From positions 438,546 to 502,545 of the forward strand of contig NZ_CP032157.1 of assembly GCF_003555545.1 (NCBI RefSeq): a stretch of 64,000 bases of DNA, in the 5' to 3' direction. Shown here in pieces: positions 27,444-39,404 of the stretch. Within the stretch, counting starts at the first letter, position 1. Every line of letters begins with the position of its first letter. The stretch is from Paraflavitalea soli (GTDB taxonomy: Bacteria; Bacteroidota; Bacteroidia; Chitinophagales; Chitinophagaceae). The notes beneath the pieces were generated by a model. It ran no database searches, was not told where the DNA came from, and was given only the letters and a program-made list of their open reading frames with translations. The position numbers and the translations under genes are program-made.

Positions 27444-29072
27444 TTACCTCCCTGCCTTACGTCTCAGTTCATTCACCTTTTGTGCGGCATACATCGGTTC
27501 CATATCGCGGATATTTTCAAAGTGCTGAATAGCCGCTGCCCATTCTTTTTGCTGTTCATACAACAGCCCTAATCCATTTTGTACATTGAACCATTGCTCC
27601 GGCTGATCTTTATGCGTGTAATAAGCCAATGCAGATTCGTAGGCCGTGACCGCATCTGCCAGCAGGGCCACATTGCCGCCGGCAGCCCGGCTGCTTTCTT
27701 CCCATAGTGCCGTACCCAGGTTGTATTGCGTGCTTGCCCAGGCCGCAGGAAAGCAATCTTTGGTTTGTATCGTCAATGCCTGCCGGAAGGCCGCTGCTGC
27801 CTGCGTAAGCAGATCTCTTTCTCCCAGGCGCCGCCCCTGCTCAAACAAGGATACACCCAGGTTATGCTGTGTCCAGCCCCACTCTTCAGGCGTGGTTTTA
27901 TTCGTATATACTTCCAGTGCCTGCTTATAGGCTTTGATCGATTCCGTAAACAGTTCTGTTGCCTCCGGATCCTTCGCCTTGCCTGCCTGGCATTGCAGCA
28001 TATTGCCCAGGTGATAGGCTGTTGATGCCCAGTCGCGTGGATTTTTTGCTGAGGTAAGGATGCCCAGGGCGGAACGGAAAGAAGCAATCGCTTCTTTGAT
28101 GGCTCCCAGTTTACTCAATACAACACCAAGGTTGAGCTGCATCCGGGCCCAGTCGGCAGGAAAATCTTTTTGCGTATATACAGTCAGTGCATCATTGTAA
28201 GCATCTATCGACAACATGTACAAGCTGTCACTGGTGGCATCAGCAGCCATGTCTCCCTGCAAGTGCAGAATGGTGCCCAGCTGGCTTTGTGTTTTGGCCC
28301 ATTCCTGCACAAGCGTGGCCGTCTTATAATTGGCCAGCAATGTTTTTTCAACCAGGGTAGCTTCTGTCAACAGGTTATAGCCAGCCTTTCCACCCAACTG
28401 GCTGCCGGCTTCCACCAGTGTGGCCGCCAGCAGGGTATACAGGTAGTTTTTCTTTTTGTAGATGGCGGCATAGGTCCTTTCTGTAGCAGCAGGCAGCAGG
28501 AGCAAACTATCCGCCTGGCGATACATACGGATGGCCCTTTTGTAATCACCACTGGCAATCGAACTGTTGCCTGCCAGTATATAGGCCGGGTACAAGGCTT
28601 CCGCCTCTTCAGTCTGGATAGCGCCCGGAACAGACCTGGCTTCGTCCTGCTGCCACACAGCCTGTTCATAATACAGTGAAGATGTATGGTATTGTTTCAG
28701 GTAAAAATGCCGGGCGCCTTGCAGCATCGCGTTTGCATCGTCCTCTTTAACCATATTTCCCTGTACCCAGGAATTCATCAGCGTTCGTACCTGCTCCGGG
28801 CTAATATGATGCTCCCGGGCAAATTCTGTGAAATATTGATCATATAAAACAACCGGATTTACCTTTTCGGCCATGGCCTCTTCAGTGGCGCGCAGGGATA
28901 GCTGGCCGATAACGGTGATAAAACTGGCGTTGGTAAAGAATCGGAATGAACTGCCCACGGCAGTATCTACAGCTTTGGCTGTGCTATCAACAGGCTTTAT
29001 TTCCTGCGCATGGAGCCACGACAGGTAAGGGAATACCAATAAGATAGTCAGACAGGTAAAGCACTTACGCAT
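27444..29072 (-). CDS. Exported tetratricopeptide repeat protein
   Basis: The 542-residue protein has a signal peptide (MRKCFTCLTILLVFPYLSWL, cut near HAQ). At least six TPR-like units follow, with the pattern W-x-x-x-Q-x-N-L-G-x-x-L and alternating A-x-x-x-Y-x-x-A-L-x-x-Y (for example WARMQLNLGVVLSKLG, WGWTQHNLGVSLFEQG, WASTQYNLGTALWEES). The N-terminal 120 residues (NPVVLYDQYFTEFAREHHIS) are not recognised. It probably acts as a periplasmic or surface-associated scaffold. No enzymatic domain is visible and the partner is unknown. The gene is monocistronic, running towards the DUF2461 gene. Confidence 0.85.
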   Translation of the reverse strand: MRKCFTCLTILLVFPYLSWLHAQEIKPVDSTAKAVDTAVGSSFRFFTNASFITVIGQLSLRATEEAMAEKVNPVVLYDQYFTEFAREHHISPEQVRTLMNSWVQGNMVKEDDANAMLQGARHFYLKQYHTSSLYYEQAVWQQDEARSVPGAIQTEEAEALYPAYILAGNSSIASGDYKRAIRMYRQADSLLLLPAATERTYAAIYKKKNYLYTLLAATLVEAGSQLGGKAGYNLLTEATLVEKTLLANYKTATLVQEWAKTQSQLGTILHLQGDMAADATSDSLYMLSIDAYNDALTVYTQKDFPADWARMQLNLGVVLSKLGAIKEAIASFRSALGILTSAKNPRDWASTAYHLGNMLQCQAGKAKDPEATELFTESIKAYKQALEVYTNKTTPEEWGWTQHNLGVSLFEQGRRLGERDLLTQAAAAFRQALTIQTKDCFPAAWASTQYNLGTALWEESSRAAGGNVALLADAVTAYESALAYYTHKDQPEQWFNVQNGLGLLYEQQKEWAAAIQHFENIRDMEPMYAAQKVNELRRKAGR

Positions 29073-29209
29073 AAGCTGTACGATTGTTGAATGCAGGGTA
29101 CAAACAACTTATTCATCCAGGCAAATCAGACAACGGCGTATAAATCAAGAGGATAGGGGAAATATGATACTATTATCTAAAAGGTAGGTATTCTCAACAC
29201 AAAACTAAT

Positions 29210-29239
29210 AAAAAAAGGCAGCTCTCCAAATGAGCTGCC
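29210..29239 (-). terminator. Intrinsic terminator after the M28 peptidase gene
   Basis: GGCAGCTC (29217-29224) pairs with GAGCTGCC (29232-29239). On the minus strand the stem is followed by a run of seven T (29216-29210). It lies 23 bp downstream of the peptidase stop. Confidence 0.85.
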
Positions 29240-29262
29240 CCGATTACTTATATCCTCCTGCG

Positions 29263-30723
29263 TTAATCCTTCCATCTCCATTCCCCTTCCAGCACCAGGG
29301 GTTCTTTGAGGTTATGTTGTAGCAGGAACTGTTTTGTTTCTTCATCATTCAGCTTCTTCACCGGAATGGTGGGTGCATCGCCCAGTCCATAGAGCAGCAT
29401 CGTTACAAAACGTACCGTATTCTTCATGCCCTGCTCACTGGTGATCAGGCTGAATACATCACAGTCCGCATGGTAACAGCCGGCCGGGCCATTCACGCCA
29501 CGGGCGCCGCCACCGCCGCCTGTTGGCACCCCCTGCAGCATAAAGGGCTGGTGATCACTGTGCAGGCCTGCTCCGGTAGTAAACCCATTGGCGAAAGTGG
29601 TATCGATCTTATTGGCAATGGCGCCGATCGACTGGAATAATTCCTTGGCAGCAGGCACACTGGAAGAGAAATTGCGCACATCTCCCGTCATATCAAAATT
29701 GAGCATATACCGCACCTGGTCAATTTGCTTGTTTTTAGTGGCAGCCGCTACATAGGCTTTCGAGCCCAGCAGTCCTTGCTCTTCTCCCATGAACATCACA
29801 AATTCAATAGTACGTTTGGGTGCCAGTTTGAGCTTTTGAAAAGTGCGTGCCATATCCAGTACCGAGAAGGAACCGATCCCATTATCGATAGCACCCGTGG
29901 CAAGGTCCCAGCTATCGAGGTGGCCGCCTACTACGATCTTTTCCTGCGGCAGGCTACTGCCCTTAATGGTGGCGATCACATTCCGGGCTTTGATCATACC
30001 GGAGAAATTGGTCATATTAAGCCGGCTGTACAGAGGGCCGCTTTTCAATTGTTCTTTGAATTTCATGCCATCTTCCTTACCAATACATACTGCTGGTATG
30101 GGAATGAGCTTGCCCGTCACCGAGGCCGTTCCCGTCAGTAAAGTGCCGCCATCTACCGTATTGATAATAATGATTCCTTTAGCGCCGTATTTGGTAGCAA
30201 TGGCTGTTTTTTCGGAGCGATGCAGATACCGCCCGGTTGTGCCGGGTAATATGCCCAGGTATACCAGCGCTATCTTGCCCTTTACCAGGCCCGGTTTGCT
30301 CACATATTCACTGTCAAGGCCATTGCCCATATCTACTACTTCGGCAGTAAGATCAGCTTTTACTGGAGAGTGCGCCAGCGATACCGACTTTACCGGCTGT
30401 AAGGCTGTGGCGCTGTTGCCCACACTCACTGCCAGTGTGCCCCGGCTCCAGCTCTCTACTTCAAAAGGCTGGTACCGTACATCCGTAAAGCCGTACGACT
30501 TGAGGAGGTTGAATGTATAATCTTCCGCTTTTTTACCATTGGCAGAACCCGTAAGCCGGTGCCCGATGGTCTCTGTGGCCTCTTTCAGCGTGCTGTAAGC
30601 CTTCGAATTTTGTTGTACTTCATCATTGATCTTCCTGAATACAGGTTCCCAGTCGGGGTTCTGCTGTGCTGCCAGCGATAAACTACCAAAAGCCAATAAA
30701 CCAGTTAGTATGAATTTGCTCAT
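29263..30723 (-). CDS. Secreted M28-family zinc peptidase with PA domain
   Basis: The 486-residue precursor starts at the ATG at 30723, which gives a clean signal peptide (MSKFILTGLLAFGSLSLAAQ); a longer open frame upstream adds unlikely residues. Residues about 120-230 form a protease-associated (PA) domain (GLVKGKIALVYLG, YGAKGIIIINTVDGG). The M28 core follows with the expected metal ligands: GGHLDSWD (H268), GAIDNG (D280), GEEQG (E314/E315, the catalytic and metal glutamates), NFDMTGD, and GCYHADCDVF with the last histidine. Family members are aminopeptidases or carboxypeptidases acting in the periplasm or outside the cell. It has its own terminator and no operon partner. Confidence 0.92.
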   Translation of the reverse strand: MSKFILTGLLAFGSLSLAAQQNPDWEPVFRKINDEVQQNSKAYSTLKEATETIGHRLTGSANGKKAEDYTFNLLKSYGFTDVRYQPFEVESWSRGTLAVSVGNSATALQPVKSVSLAHSPVKADLTAEVVDMGNGLDSEYVSKPGLVKGKIALVYLGILPGTTGRYLHRSEKTAIATKYGAKGIIIINTVDGGTLLTGTASVTGKLIPIPAVCIGKEDGMKFKEQLKSGPLYSRLNMTNFSGMIKARNVIATIKGSSLPQEKIVVGGHLDSWDLATGAIDNGIGSFSVLDMARTFQKLKLAPKRTIEFVMFMGEEQGLLGSKAYVAAATKNKQIDQVRYMLNFDMTGDVRNFSSSVPAAKELFQSIGAIANKIDTTFANGFTTGAGLHSDHQPFMLQGVPTGGGGGARGVNGPAGCYHADCDVFSLITSEQGMKNTVRFVTMLLYGLGDAPTIPVKKLNDEETKQFLLQHNLKEPLVLEGEWRWKD

Positions 30724-30810
30724 GTGATAGGGGGATTGAGTAGGGCTGAAAATAAGGAAAAAATCAATCCGCCTGCTCACTTCATTGACCGCCGGTAAGC
30801 AACAGTTATT

Positions 30811-31020
30811 TTACTGTACAAAACATTCCCGGCCCACAACGTTGTAGGTGTTGTTGACTCTTTTGATCAGTATGATCTCTTGCCGGCGAACGGGCGTATG
30901 AGGAGGAGTAAAATCTGCTTGTTTAATGAACAACGCGGAATAGGTCCGGTATACTATAAGGATCGATCTTCCGGTAATGGCTTCGATCCTGTTCTTTACA
31001 ATCCTGACTAAATTTTTCAT
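30811..31020 (-). CDS. Small hypothetical protein (69 residues)
   Basis: The open frame from the ATG at 31020 encodes a basic 69-residue protein (MKNLVRIVKNRIEAITGRSI at the N-terminus) with no signal peptide. The frame continues upstream for 15 residues, but the extension has poor coding character. The coding impression is moderate: amphipathic N-terminus, and a beta-like RRQEIILIKRVNNTYNVVG C-terminus. No family is recognised. It lies alone between the M28 gene and a 344-bp non-coding space. Confidence 0.45.
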   Translation of the reverse strand: MKNLVRIVKNRIEAITGRSILIVYRTYSALFIKQADFTPPHTPVRRQEIILIKRVNNTYNVVGRECFVQ

Positions 31021-31364
31021 GAGGAGGTAATTATTGTTAGTGATACAAATATGTATTGAAAACAATCATGTTCATAGCAAATTGTAGTGAATGGGAGATA
31101 AAGGGCGATAGATTGTCGAAAATGCCCTGTATACCGCAAGACATTGCCTTTACTGCGCAACAAAACGTTAAAGTTCCCGAACCGGGCAAGATACTCTACA
31201 GTAAATGAACAGGTTACAATAACTTAATTCATAGAGTAATTGATTAGCTGTAGTTTCGCTGCTCTATTTCAGGAGTGGTTATCTCCGCCAGGGCTGGTAT
31301 ACTATTTTACTTCCCGCCATACCATCATTAACTGCACATTTTTAAGCGCTAAAATTCAATAGCA
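31021..31364. other. Intergenic space with no recognised element
   Basis: The 344 bp between the small minus-strand gene and the small plus-strand gene are AT-rich. I see no open frame of note, no strong hairpin and no clear TTTG/TAnnTTTG pair. Promoters for both flanking genes presumably lie here. Confidence 0.4.
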
Positions 31365-31664
31365 ATGATGGCTACTAACTTAACGATTGGGTTTCGTACA
31401 CAGGACCAGGAACTGGACGAATTGATCAGGATGGAGTTTGAAAAAGAAAAGATGCAATACATTAATCAGTTTACGACTGAATCCCTCATTACTATTATAC
31501 TCAGCGCAACCAAAGAGTCTGTTGAAAAGTTGTTACGCTTTTTCAAGCGCCACCGTGAAAGCTTTAGCGTAGCTTTTGTCCGTACAGATGATGGCCGTAC
31601 CCTTTCTTTATTTGAATATGCTGATAAGGACTTGCACAGGCTGGCAGGTACCGGACTTCAATAA
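31365..31664 (+). CDS. Small hypothetical protein (99 residues)
   Basis: This 99-residue cytosolic protein is charged and helical (TQDQELDELIRMEFEKEKMQ, ESVEKLLRFFKRHRE) with a C-terminal beta-like stretch (FSVAFVRTDDGRTLSLFEY). The codon pattern is like the neighbours' and a hairpin follows 6 bp after the stop, so it is probably a real gene. The two adjacent ATG codons at 31365 and 31368 are equally possible starts. No family is recognised. There is no operon partner. Confidence 0.6.
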   Translation: MMATNLTIGFRTQDQELDELIRMEFEKEKMQYINQFTTESLITIILSATKESVEKLLRFFKRHRESFSVAFVRTDDGRTLSLFEYADKDLHRLAGTGLQ

Positions 31665-31670
31665 TAAAAA

Positions 31671-31692
31671 GCCCCGCATGGAAATGCGGGGC
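31671..31692. terminator. Hairpin after the 99-residue gene
   Basis: GCCCCGCAT (31671-31679) and ATGCGGGGC (31684-31692) form a perfect 9-bp stem with a 4-base loop, starting 6 bp after the stop. The A-run precedes it (31664-31670), so a T-run exists only on the minus strand. It may still stop the plus-strand transcript. The remaining 31693-31999 space is AT-rich and shows no other feature. Confidence 0.6.
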
Positions 31693-31999
31693 GACACTAA
31701 TCAAATTCGTTAACCATTAAACCTTATCCTTTTTATTATAACAAGTAAATCGACTTGCTGTACTAAAGGATTTTCATCTTTTTTTTATTTATTTCCGCGA
31801 GCCATAGTTTTCCACACGTAAAGCACATTTGAGACATACGACGGCATGCCGGGGTGACCGGATGCGGGTAGTTATTTGCTTATTTGCCCAACCCGCTTGC
31901 CAGGCTCGGTACATTTCTGCTATTGGATTATTATATTTTTATATGCGACATTAATTGAATACTTTTAGGGTGGATATCTGGGTCTGAAAAATGGCTGCT

Positions 32000-32533
32000 A
32001 TGGAGAATAAATTATACATCACCAGGAGGAAGGACTTGATGGATCATGCCGGTGATACCGAGATCACCCTGCAGGAATGGACCACCTTTGTGGCAAACGA
32101 TCCGGACATGCGCTTAGAGCATTATACCACCGTTACCTTACCCGATGGCTCCGAATACCGGTATCCAAGTCCCGGCAAAGCGATCTGGCTCTGCAGGCAG
32201 CCAGGTGAATTCACCACCCGCGAAATTGTTTTTGATTATGTAGATGGCAATATCGTCATCAACGATCCTGATCCCAGCACCCTCAAAAAGATCAGGCATA
32301 TAGCATTCAAACTAAATACACGCGTTTTTAAAGAAACACCTAAGGATACCGGGTATATACTTGAAGAACAGCCCGTATTGATCCCTCGCTTTGGTTTTCA
32401 GAACATGACTGCCCCCTTTAAAAAAGTAATGCTGGCCGTCTGGCACCAATTGCACCACCTCGCTTTTTCCTTTTTTAGGAACAGTCCTGAAAAACTGGTC
32501 AACGATCCTAAGAAGAAATTGAAAGATCAATAG
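32000..32533 (+). CDS. Unknown protein, member 1 of a tandem paralogue pair
   Basis: The 177-residue protein begins MENKLYITRRKDLMDHAG. I chose this ATG over the one three codons earlier because it aligns with the start of the paralogue at 32672. Shared blocks are LQEWTTFVANDPDMRL, VTLPDGSEYRYPSPGKAIWL, LKKIRHIAFKLNTRVFKET and EEQPVLIPRF. The first about 110 residues look like a compact alpha/beta domain. The C-terminal 35 residues diverge and are basic. No signal peptide and no known family. The two genes are 138 bp apart and may be co-transcribed up to the terminator at 33203. Function unknown. Confidence 0.75.
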   Translation: MENKLYITRRKDLMDHAGDTEITLQEWTTFVANDPDMRLEHYTTVTLPDGSEYRYPSPGKAIWLCRQPGEFTTREIVFDYVDGNIVINDPDPSTLKKIRHIAFKLNTRVFKETPKDTGYILEEQPVLIPRFGFQNMTAPFKKVMLAVWHQLHHLAFSFFRNSPEKLVNDPKKKLKDQ

Positions 32534-32671
32534 GACAAATTCCAAATAATTGGGGTGCTTTTTACTCAGCTTTTATCGGTTACCAACAATCCTCTATTGA
32601 GCATCATAGCTTTCTGAAGTTTTCCAGAATGGCAAACCCTTTGCACTTCCAGTGAGTATAACCGAACTACT

Positions 32672-33181
32672 ATGGACGCTAAATTTTACATTACCAGGAA
32701 ACAGGATTTATTGGATCATTCATCCGGTAACAGCATCAGCCTGCAGGAATGGACTAATTTTGTGGAGAAGGACCCGGAAATGCGACTGGACAACTGTACC
32801 GCTGTTACCTTACCCAATGGAGAGATCTACAAGTATGCAAGCCCGGGAACGGCCGTTTGGCTCAACAGAGAACCCGGCAGTAATGAGGTGAAAGAAGTAA
32901 TGTTTGATTATGCGGGGGGATGCATCCTTGTCAACGATGCAGATCAACGAACACTTAAGAAGATCAGGCATATCGCCTATAAATTGAATACACGCATTTT
33001 TAAAGAAACGAAGCGGTATACCGAAGAGATACTCGTAGAGCAGCCTGTATTAATTCCAAGATTCAGCCTGGGCAGCATGATAGCGCCGTTCAAAAAAACA
33101 ATTCCATCGATCCGTTACCTCTTTCAGCAATTGGCTTACGCTCTCCAGGGAGGCGGCCACGAAAAACTGAAAGATCACTGA
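32672..33181 (+). CDS. Unknown protein, member 2 of a tandem paralogue pair
   Basis: The 169-residue protein is a clear paralogue of the gene just upstream: ITRKQDLLDHSSGN, LQEWTNFVEKDPEMRL, VTLPNGEIYKYASPGTAVWL, LKKIRHIAYKLNTRIFKET and VEQPVLIPRF match nearly position for position. By eye, identity over the first 140 residues is above half. The last 30 residues differ, as in the first copy. It is followed by a strong intrinsic terminator. The arrangement indicates tandem duplication with divergence of the C-terminal tail. Nothing in the sequence reveals the activity. Confidence 0.75.
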   Translation: MDAKFYITRKQDLLDHSSGNSISLQEWTNFVEKDPEMRLDNCTAVTLPNGEIYKYASPGTAVWLNREPGSNEVKEVMFDYAGGCILVNDADQRTLKKIRHIAYKLNTRIFKETKRYTEEILVEQPVLIPRFSLGSMIAPFKKTIPSIRYLFQQLAYALQGGGHEKLKDH

Positions 33182-33202
33182 TAGCACTGGTATCCTTGCC
33201 GT

Positions 33203-33229
33203 GTCCCGCCGAAAGGCGGGACTTTTTTT
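33203..33229 (+). terminator. Intrinsic terminator after the paralogue pair
   Basis: GTCCCGCC (33203-33210), a GAAA tetraloop and GGCGGGAC (33215-33222) are followed by seven T (33223-33229). It lies 21 bp after the stop of the second paralogue. Confidence 0.92.
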
Positions 33230-33256
33230 ATGCCCTGATGCGGCACCAAAAAAATA

Positions 33257-33303
33257 AGGGTGACACCTTTCGCTTGCGACGTGAGCGAAAGCTGTCACCT
33301 CTT
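33257..33303. repeat. Palindromic GGTGACA repeat, copy 1
   Basis: GGTGACACCTTTCGCTTGCG is followed by the inverted half GAGCGAAAGCTGTCACC, so GGTGACA (33259-33265) pairs with TGTCACC (33293-33299) and TTTCGCT pairs with AGCGAAA. A related copy is at 61712-61760. Located right after the GH2 stop on the minus strand, it may double as a terminator. Confidence 0.7.
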
Positions 33304-33310
33304 ATACTTA

Positions 33311-36568
<3,258 letters not shown>

Positions 36569-36578
36569 TCACTAACAA

Positions 36579-37556
36579 TCAAAAGGCGTTTAGTTCTGCC
36601 AGGCAGGAATACGATCCGTTATAAGCCGAATTAATGATCACTTTAAAATAACGGCCGCTTTTAAATCCTTTGGGTAAGAATTGTGGTTGTACGTCTTTAT
36701 TATTTTGCAGCGTAAATGTTCCGCCATCCACCCACGTGATATTGTCTGTACTTACCTGTACATTCACCTCATTGGGTTTTCCGCCGCCATCATTCTGTCT
36801 TCCTTGCAAGGATACACCATGTACTGTTTTTTCTGTGCCCAGATCGATCGTAATATGATGCGGAGGTCCGGGTGAAGCCCCCTGCCATTGCGTATGCCAG
36901 AAAGTTTCTTTATTGCCATCGAGGGCAAATATCGCCCGGCCATTATTGGCCCCCTCACCATTGGCTTCCTGCGAAGAGAAATCGATCACCTGCCATTGCG
37001 CCCGGTCATAATTGGGGTAATCTTTTAGGTCCGGCTGCGCCTTTACGATAAAAAAAGCTGTGCGCAGTGCTTCATTGATCTTTACCGTTTTACTGCCCAT
37101 GGTGATGGGTAACAGGTATGACTGTAAAGCATTCATGGCGCCAGCCCCCTTTGTCTTAAATGAAATGCTTAAGGGCGCTGTACTTACCTGGCCTTTCGGG
37201 ATCACCGTACTGAGATCAGATAAGGTATAACTGCCCTCTGGTAAAATAGCATAGCTGGTTTTATTGGCCGTATTAAAACTGTCCACCTTGCCGTTATCTA
37301 CTGTAAACGTTACCGGTATATCAACATCGGGATATCCCTGGCCACCATAATTGGCGCCATACGTAAGCGATTGAACACTGTCTGTTATCTTCAGCGTCCT
37401 GATAACAGGGCCATTGACTGCCTGGGGCATATAGATCCTCGTATAACTTTCAATAGGCTGATAGGGTAGGTTATAATCATCTTTACAGGCCGACCAGGTA
37501 AGGCAACAGGCCATACAGGTTAATATGATAAAGCGGGCAATAAATTGGTTGCGCAT
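36579..37556 (-). CDS. DUF1735 plus F5/8-type C (discoidin) surface lipoprotein
   Basis: The 325-residue lipoprotein starts at the ATG at 37556 and has a lipobox (LTWSAC, cysteine near 24). The residues upstream in the same frame are not coding. Residues about 45-190 match the BT_3987/DUF1735 beta domain (IPVTFTVDNGKVDSFNTANKT, ILPEGSYTLSDLSTVIPKGQ). Residues about 200-325 match a discoidin carbohydrate-binding module (FALDGNKETFWHTQW, HHITIDLGTEKTVHGVSLQGR, GRYFKVIINSAYNG). It fills the place of SusE/SusF in the operon, 31 bp after SusD, and should bind the target glycan at the cell surface. Confidence 0.9.
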   Translation of the reverse strand: MRNQFIARFIILTCMACCLTWSACKDDYNLPYQPIESYTRIYMPQAVNGPVIRTLKITDSVQSLTYGANYGGQGYPDVDIPVTFTVDNGKVDSFNTANKTSYAILPEGSYTLSDLSTVIPKGQVSTAPLSISFKTKGAGAMNALQSYLLPITMGSKTVKINEALRTAFFIVKAQPDLKDYPNYDRAQWQVIDFSSQEANGEGANNGRAIFALDGNKETFWHTQWQGASPGPPHHITIDLGTEKTVHGVSLQGRQNDGGGKPNEVNVQVSTDNITWVDGGTFTLQNNKDVQPQFLPKGFKSGRYFKVIINSAYNGSYSCLAELNAF

Positions 37557-37587
37557 GATTGTAGAATAAACGTGAAAGAATTGTTCG

Positions 37588-39378
37588 TTACCATCCGGGG
37601 TTTTGCACCACCAGCTTCGACCGGTCCATATCGTATTGACTGATGGGGAACCAATAAGAAGCGGGCCAGCGGAACAGGTGTTCACTGGCTACCACCCTGG
37701 TATAAAAAGAATTATCATCTTTATTGATATTCATCCCATGCATGCTGCCCATCACTTGTGCAGCAATCTTCCAACGCCTGATATCAAACCAGCGATGCGT
37801 CTCAAAAGCCAGCTCCACCCGCCGTTCCTGCCATATCCTGGTACGCATATCCGATTGACTGCCAGGTATAGGCAGGTCGGCCGATCCATATTCCGGAACA
37901 TTCACGCGTGCCCGGATCAGGTTTAAGTATTTCAGTATATCCGCATTCCCGGGATCGTACTCATTCAGCGCTTCAGCATAATTGAGGTATATTTCTCCCA
38001 GCCTGAAAAGACACAAAGGTCTTGCATACCTGGTGCCATTGCCGCCAGATCCATCATTCGTTTGCGTGGCTACATTTTTTCTCACCAGGTAGCCCGTCTT
38101 TGTCCAATCCGTGGGATGACCATTCTTTCCATTAGGACCATTTGCATAGAAAGTGATCGCTTTGGGGCTTTGCATATTACCTCCCTGGAAAAAGCTGTTG
38201 TTGTAAGTCACCGAAGCATAAAAGCGCGGTTCCCGGTTGATGTACATGTTAAATACCGGTACACCATTTACCGTAGTAAAGCCCGACTCCGAATAGAGCG
38301 AAGATTCTCCGATCGGTTTACCATCTGCCATGAAATAAGCATCTACCTGCTCCTGCGTCACACCGATACCATTCCAGCCACCCGCTTGCCTGGGCATACA
38401 ATGCACATCCCAGCCCGAAAGCCCGTTGTTCTTCCTGTTGAAGATCTGTTCGGAATTCCATGCCTGTAAACCGATCCCTATATAGGATTTGATGGGATCT
38501 CCACCCGGGTCTTTATACAGTGAATACAGCCCCAGGTCAATCACAGCTTTGGCAGCATCGGCCGCTTTCTTCCATTTCTGCTGATCATAAGTTTGATTGA
38601 TCAATACCTTGCCATCCTGGTTCTTAAAATTGGCATAATCACTGTTCCCATTATACAGCGGACTTGCAGCATACAGCAATAACCTGGCTTTCACAGCCAG
38701 CGCCATGCCGGCAGTAGCACGGCCATATTGAATATCACTTACCTGTCCGTTATTCGATGGTATCTTAGGCAGTACCGCCGCCGCTTTGTCCAGCTCACTG
38801 CTTACATATTCCACACAGGTATCATAGGCACTGCGGGGAAACTGCATCGCTTCGGCAGGTGCATCAGCGGGTACCTCTTTTTCGCCCAGCAGCACCACCG
38901 GGCCATACTGACGCATCAGTAAGAAATAGTAATAGGCCCTTAAGAACCGTGCTTCTGCTTTATACTGGTCAATCAGCTGCTGTCCGTTGAGTGCCAGTAT
39001 TTCAGCATTCCCGTCAATATGGTTGATGAAATAAGTGGCCGAGCGAATACCCTTGTAGTAATTACCCCAGTTATCGAAAAGCGCATTGCCGGCACTGATA
39101 TTGCCGATGTTCAACGCATACGTATTATACTTCGACCAGGTAGCGTCCAGTTCATCCGAATTAGCCCCCCACGGGGTGGCATCCCATTGATTGGAATTGT
39201 CATTGACATAGTTATAGACATTGGCCAGGTATTGCTCCGAAGGACCCTTTTTCTGAAACACCTGTTCTATCGTAATGCGGTCGTTCGGTACCTGTTCCAG
39301 GTATTTTTTACAACCTGCCCCCGTCACCAGGGCCACCGTAAGCAGGAGCAGCGTATAGTTGGCAGTTAATTTTTTCAT
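37588..39378 (-). CDS. SusD/RagB-family glycan-binding outer-membrane lipoprotein
   Basis: The 596-residue lipoprotein has a lipobox (VTGAGC near residue 23) followed by KKYLEQVPNDRITIEQVFQ, the usual opening of SusD. The TPR-like helices are visible in EARFLRAYYYFLLMRQYGPVVLL and AVKARLLLYAASPLYN, and the C-terminal RagB/SusD domain in RPLCLFRLGEIYLNYAEALNEY and RIWQERRVELAFETHRWFDIRRWK. It forms the lid of the SusC transporter and captures oligosaccharides. The gene follows susC by 26 bp. The glycan cannot be told from the sequence; the neighbouring GH2 and GH92 enzymes suggest a galactose- and mannose-containing one. Confidence 0.96.
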   Translation of the reverse strand: MKKLTANYTLLLLTVALVTGAGCKKYLEQVPNDRITIEQVFQKKGPSEQYLANVYNYVNDNSNQWDATPWGANSDELDATWSKYNTYALNIGNISAGNALFDNWGNYYKGIRSATYFINHIDGNAEILALNGQQLIDQYKAEARFLRAYYYFLLMRQYGPVVLLGEKEVPADAPAEAMQFPRSAYDTCVEYVSSELDKAAAVLPKIPSNNGQVSDIQYGRATAGMALAVKARLLLYAASPLYNGNSDYANFKNQDGKVLINQTYDQQKWKKAADAAKAVIDLGLYSLYKDPGGDPIKSYIGIGLQAWNSEQIFNRKNNGLSGWDVHCMPRQAGGWNGIGVTQEQVDAYFMADGKPIGESSLYSESGFTTVNGVPVFNMYINREPRFYASVTYNNSFFQGGNMQSPKAITFYANGPNGKNGHPTDWTKTGYLVRKNVATQTNDGSGGNGTRYARPLCLFRLGEIYLNYAEALNEYDPGNADILKYLNLIRARVNVPEYGSADLPIPGSQSDMRTRIWQERRVELAFETHRWFDIRRWKIAAQVMGSMHGMNINKDDNSFYTRVVASEHLFRWPASYWFPISQYDMDRSKLVVQNPGW

Positions 39379-39404
39379 ATCGCTTGATCAGTTTAGATAG
39401 ACTA

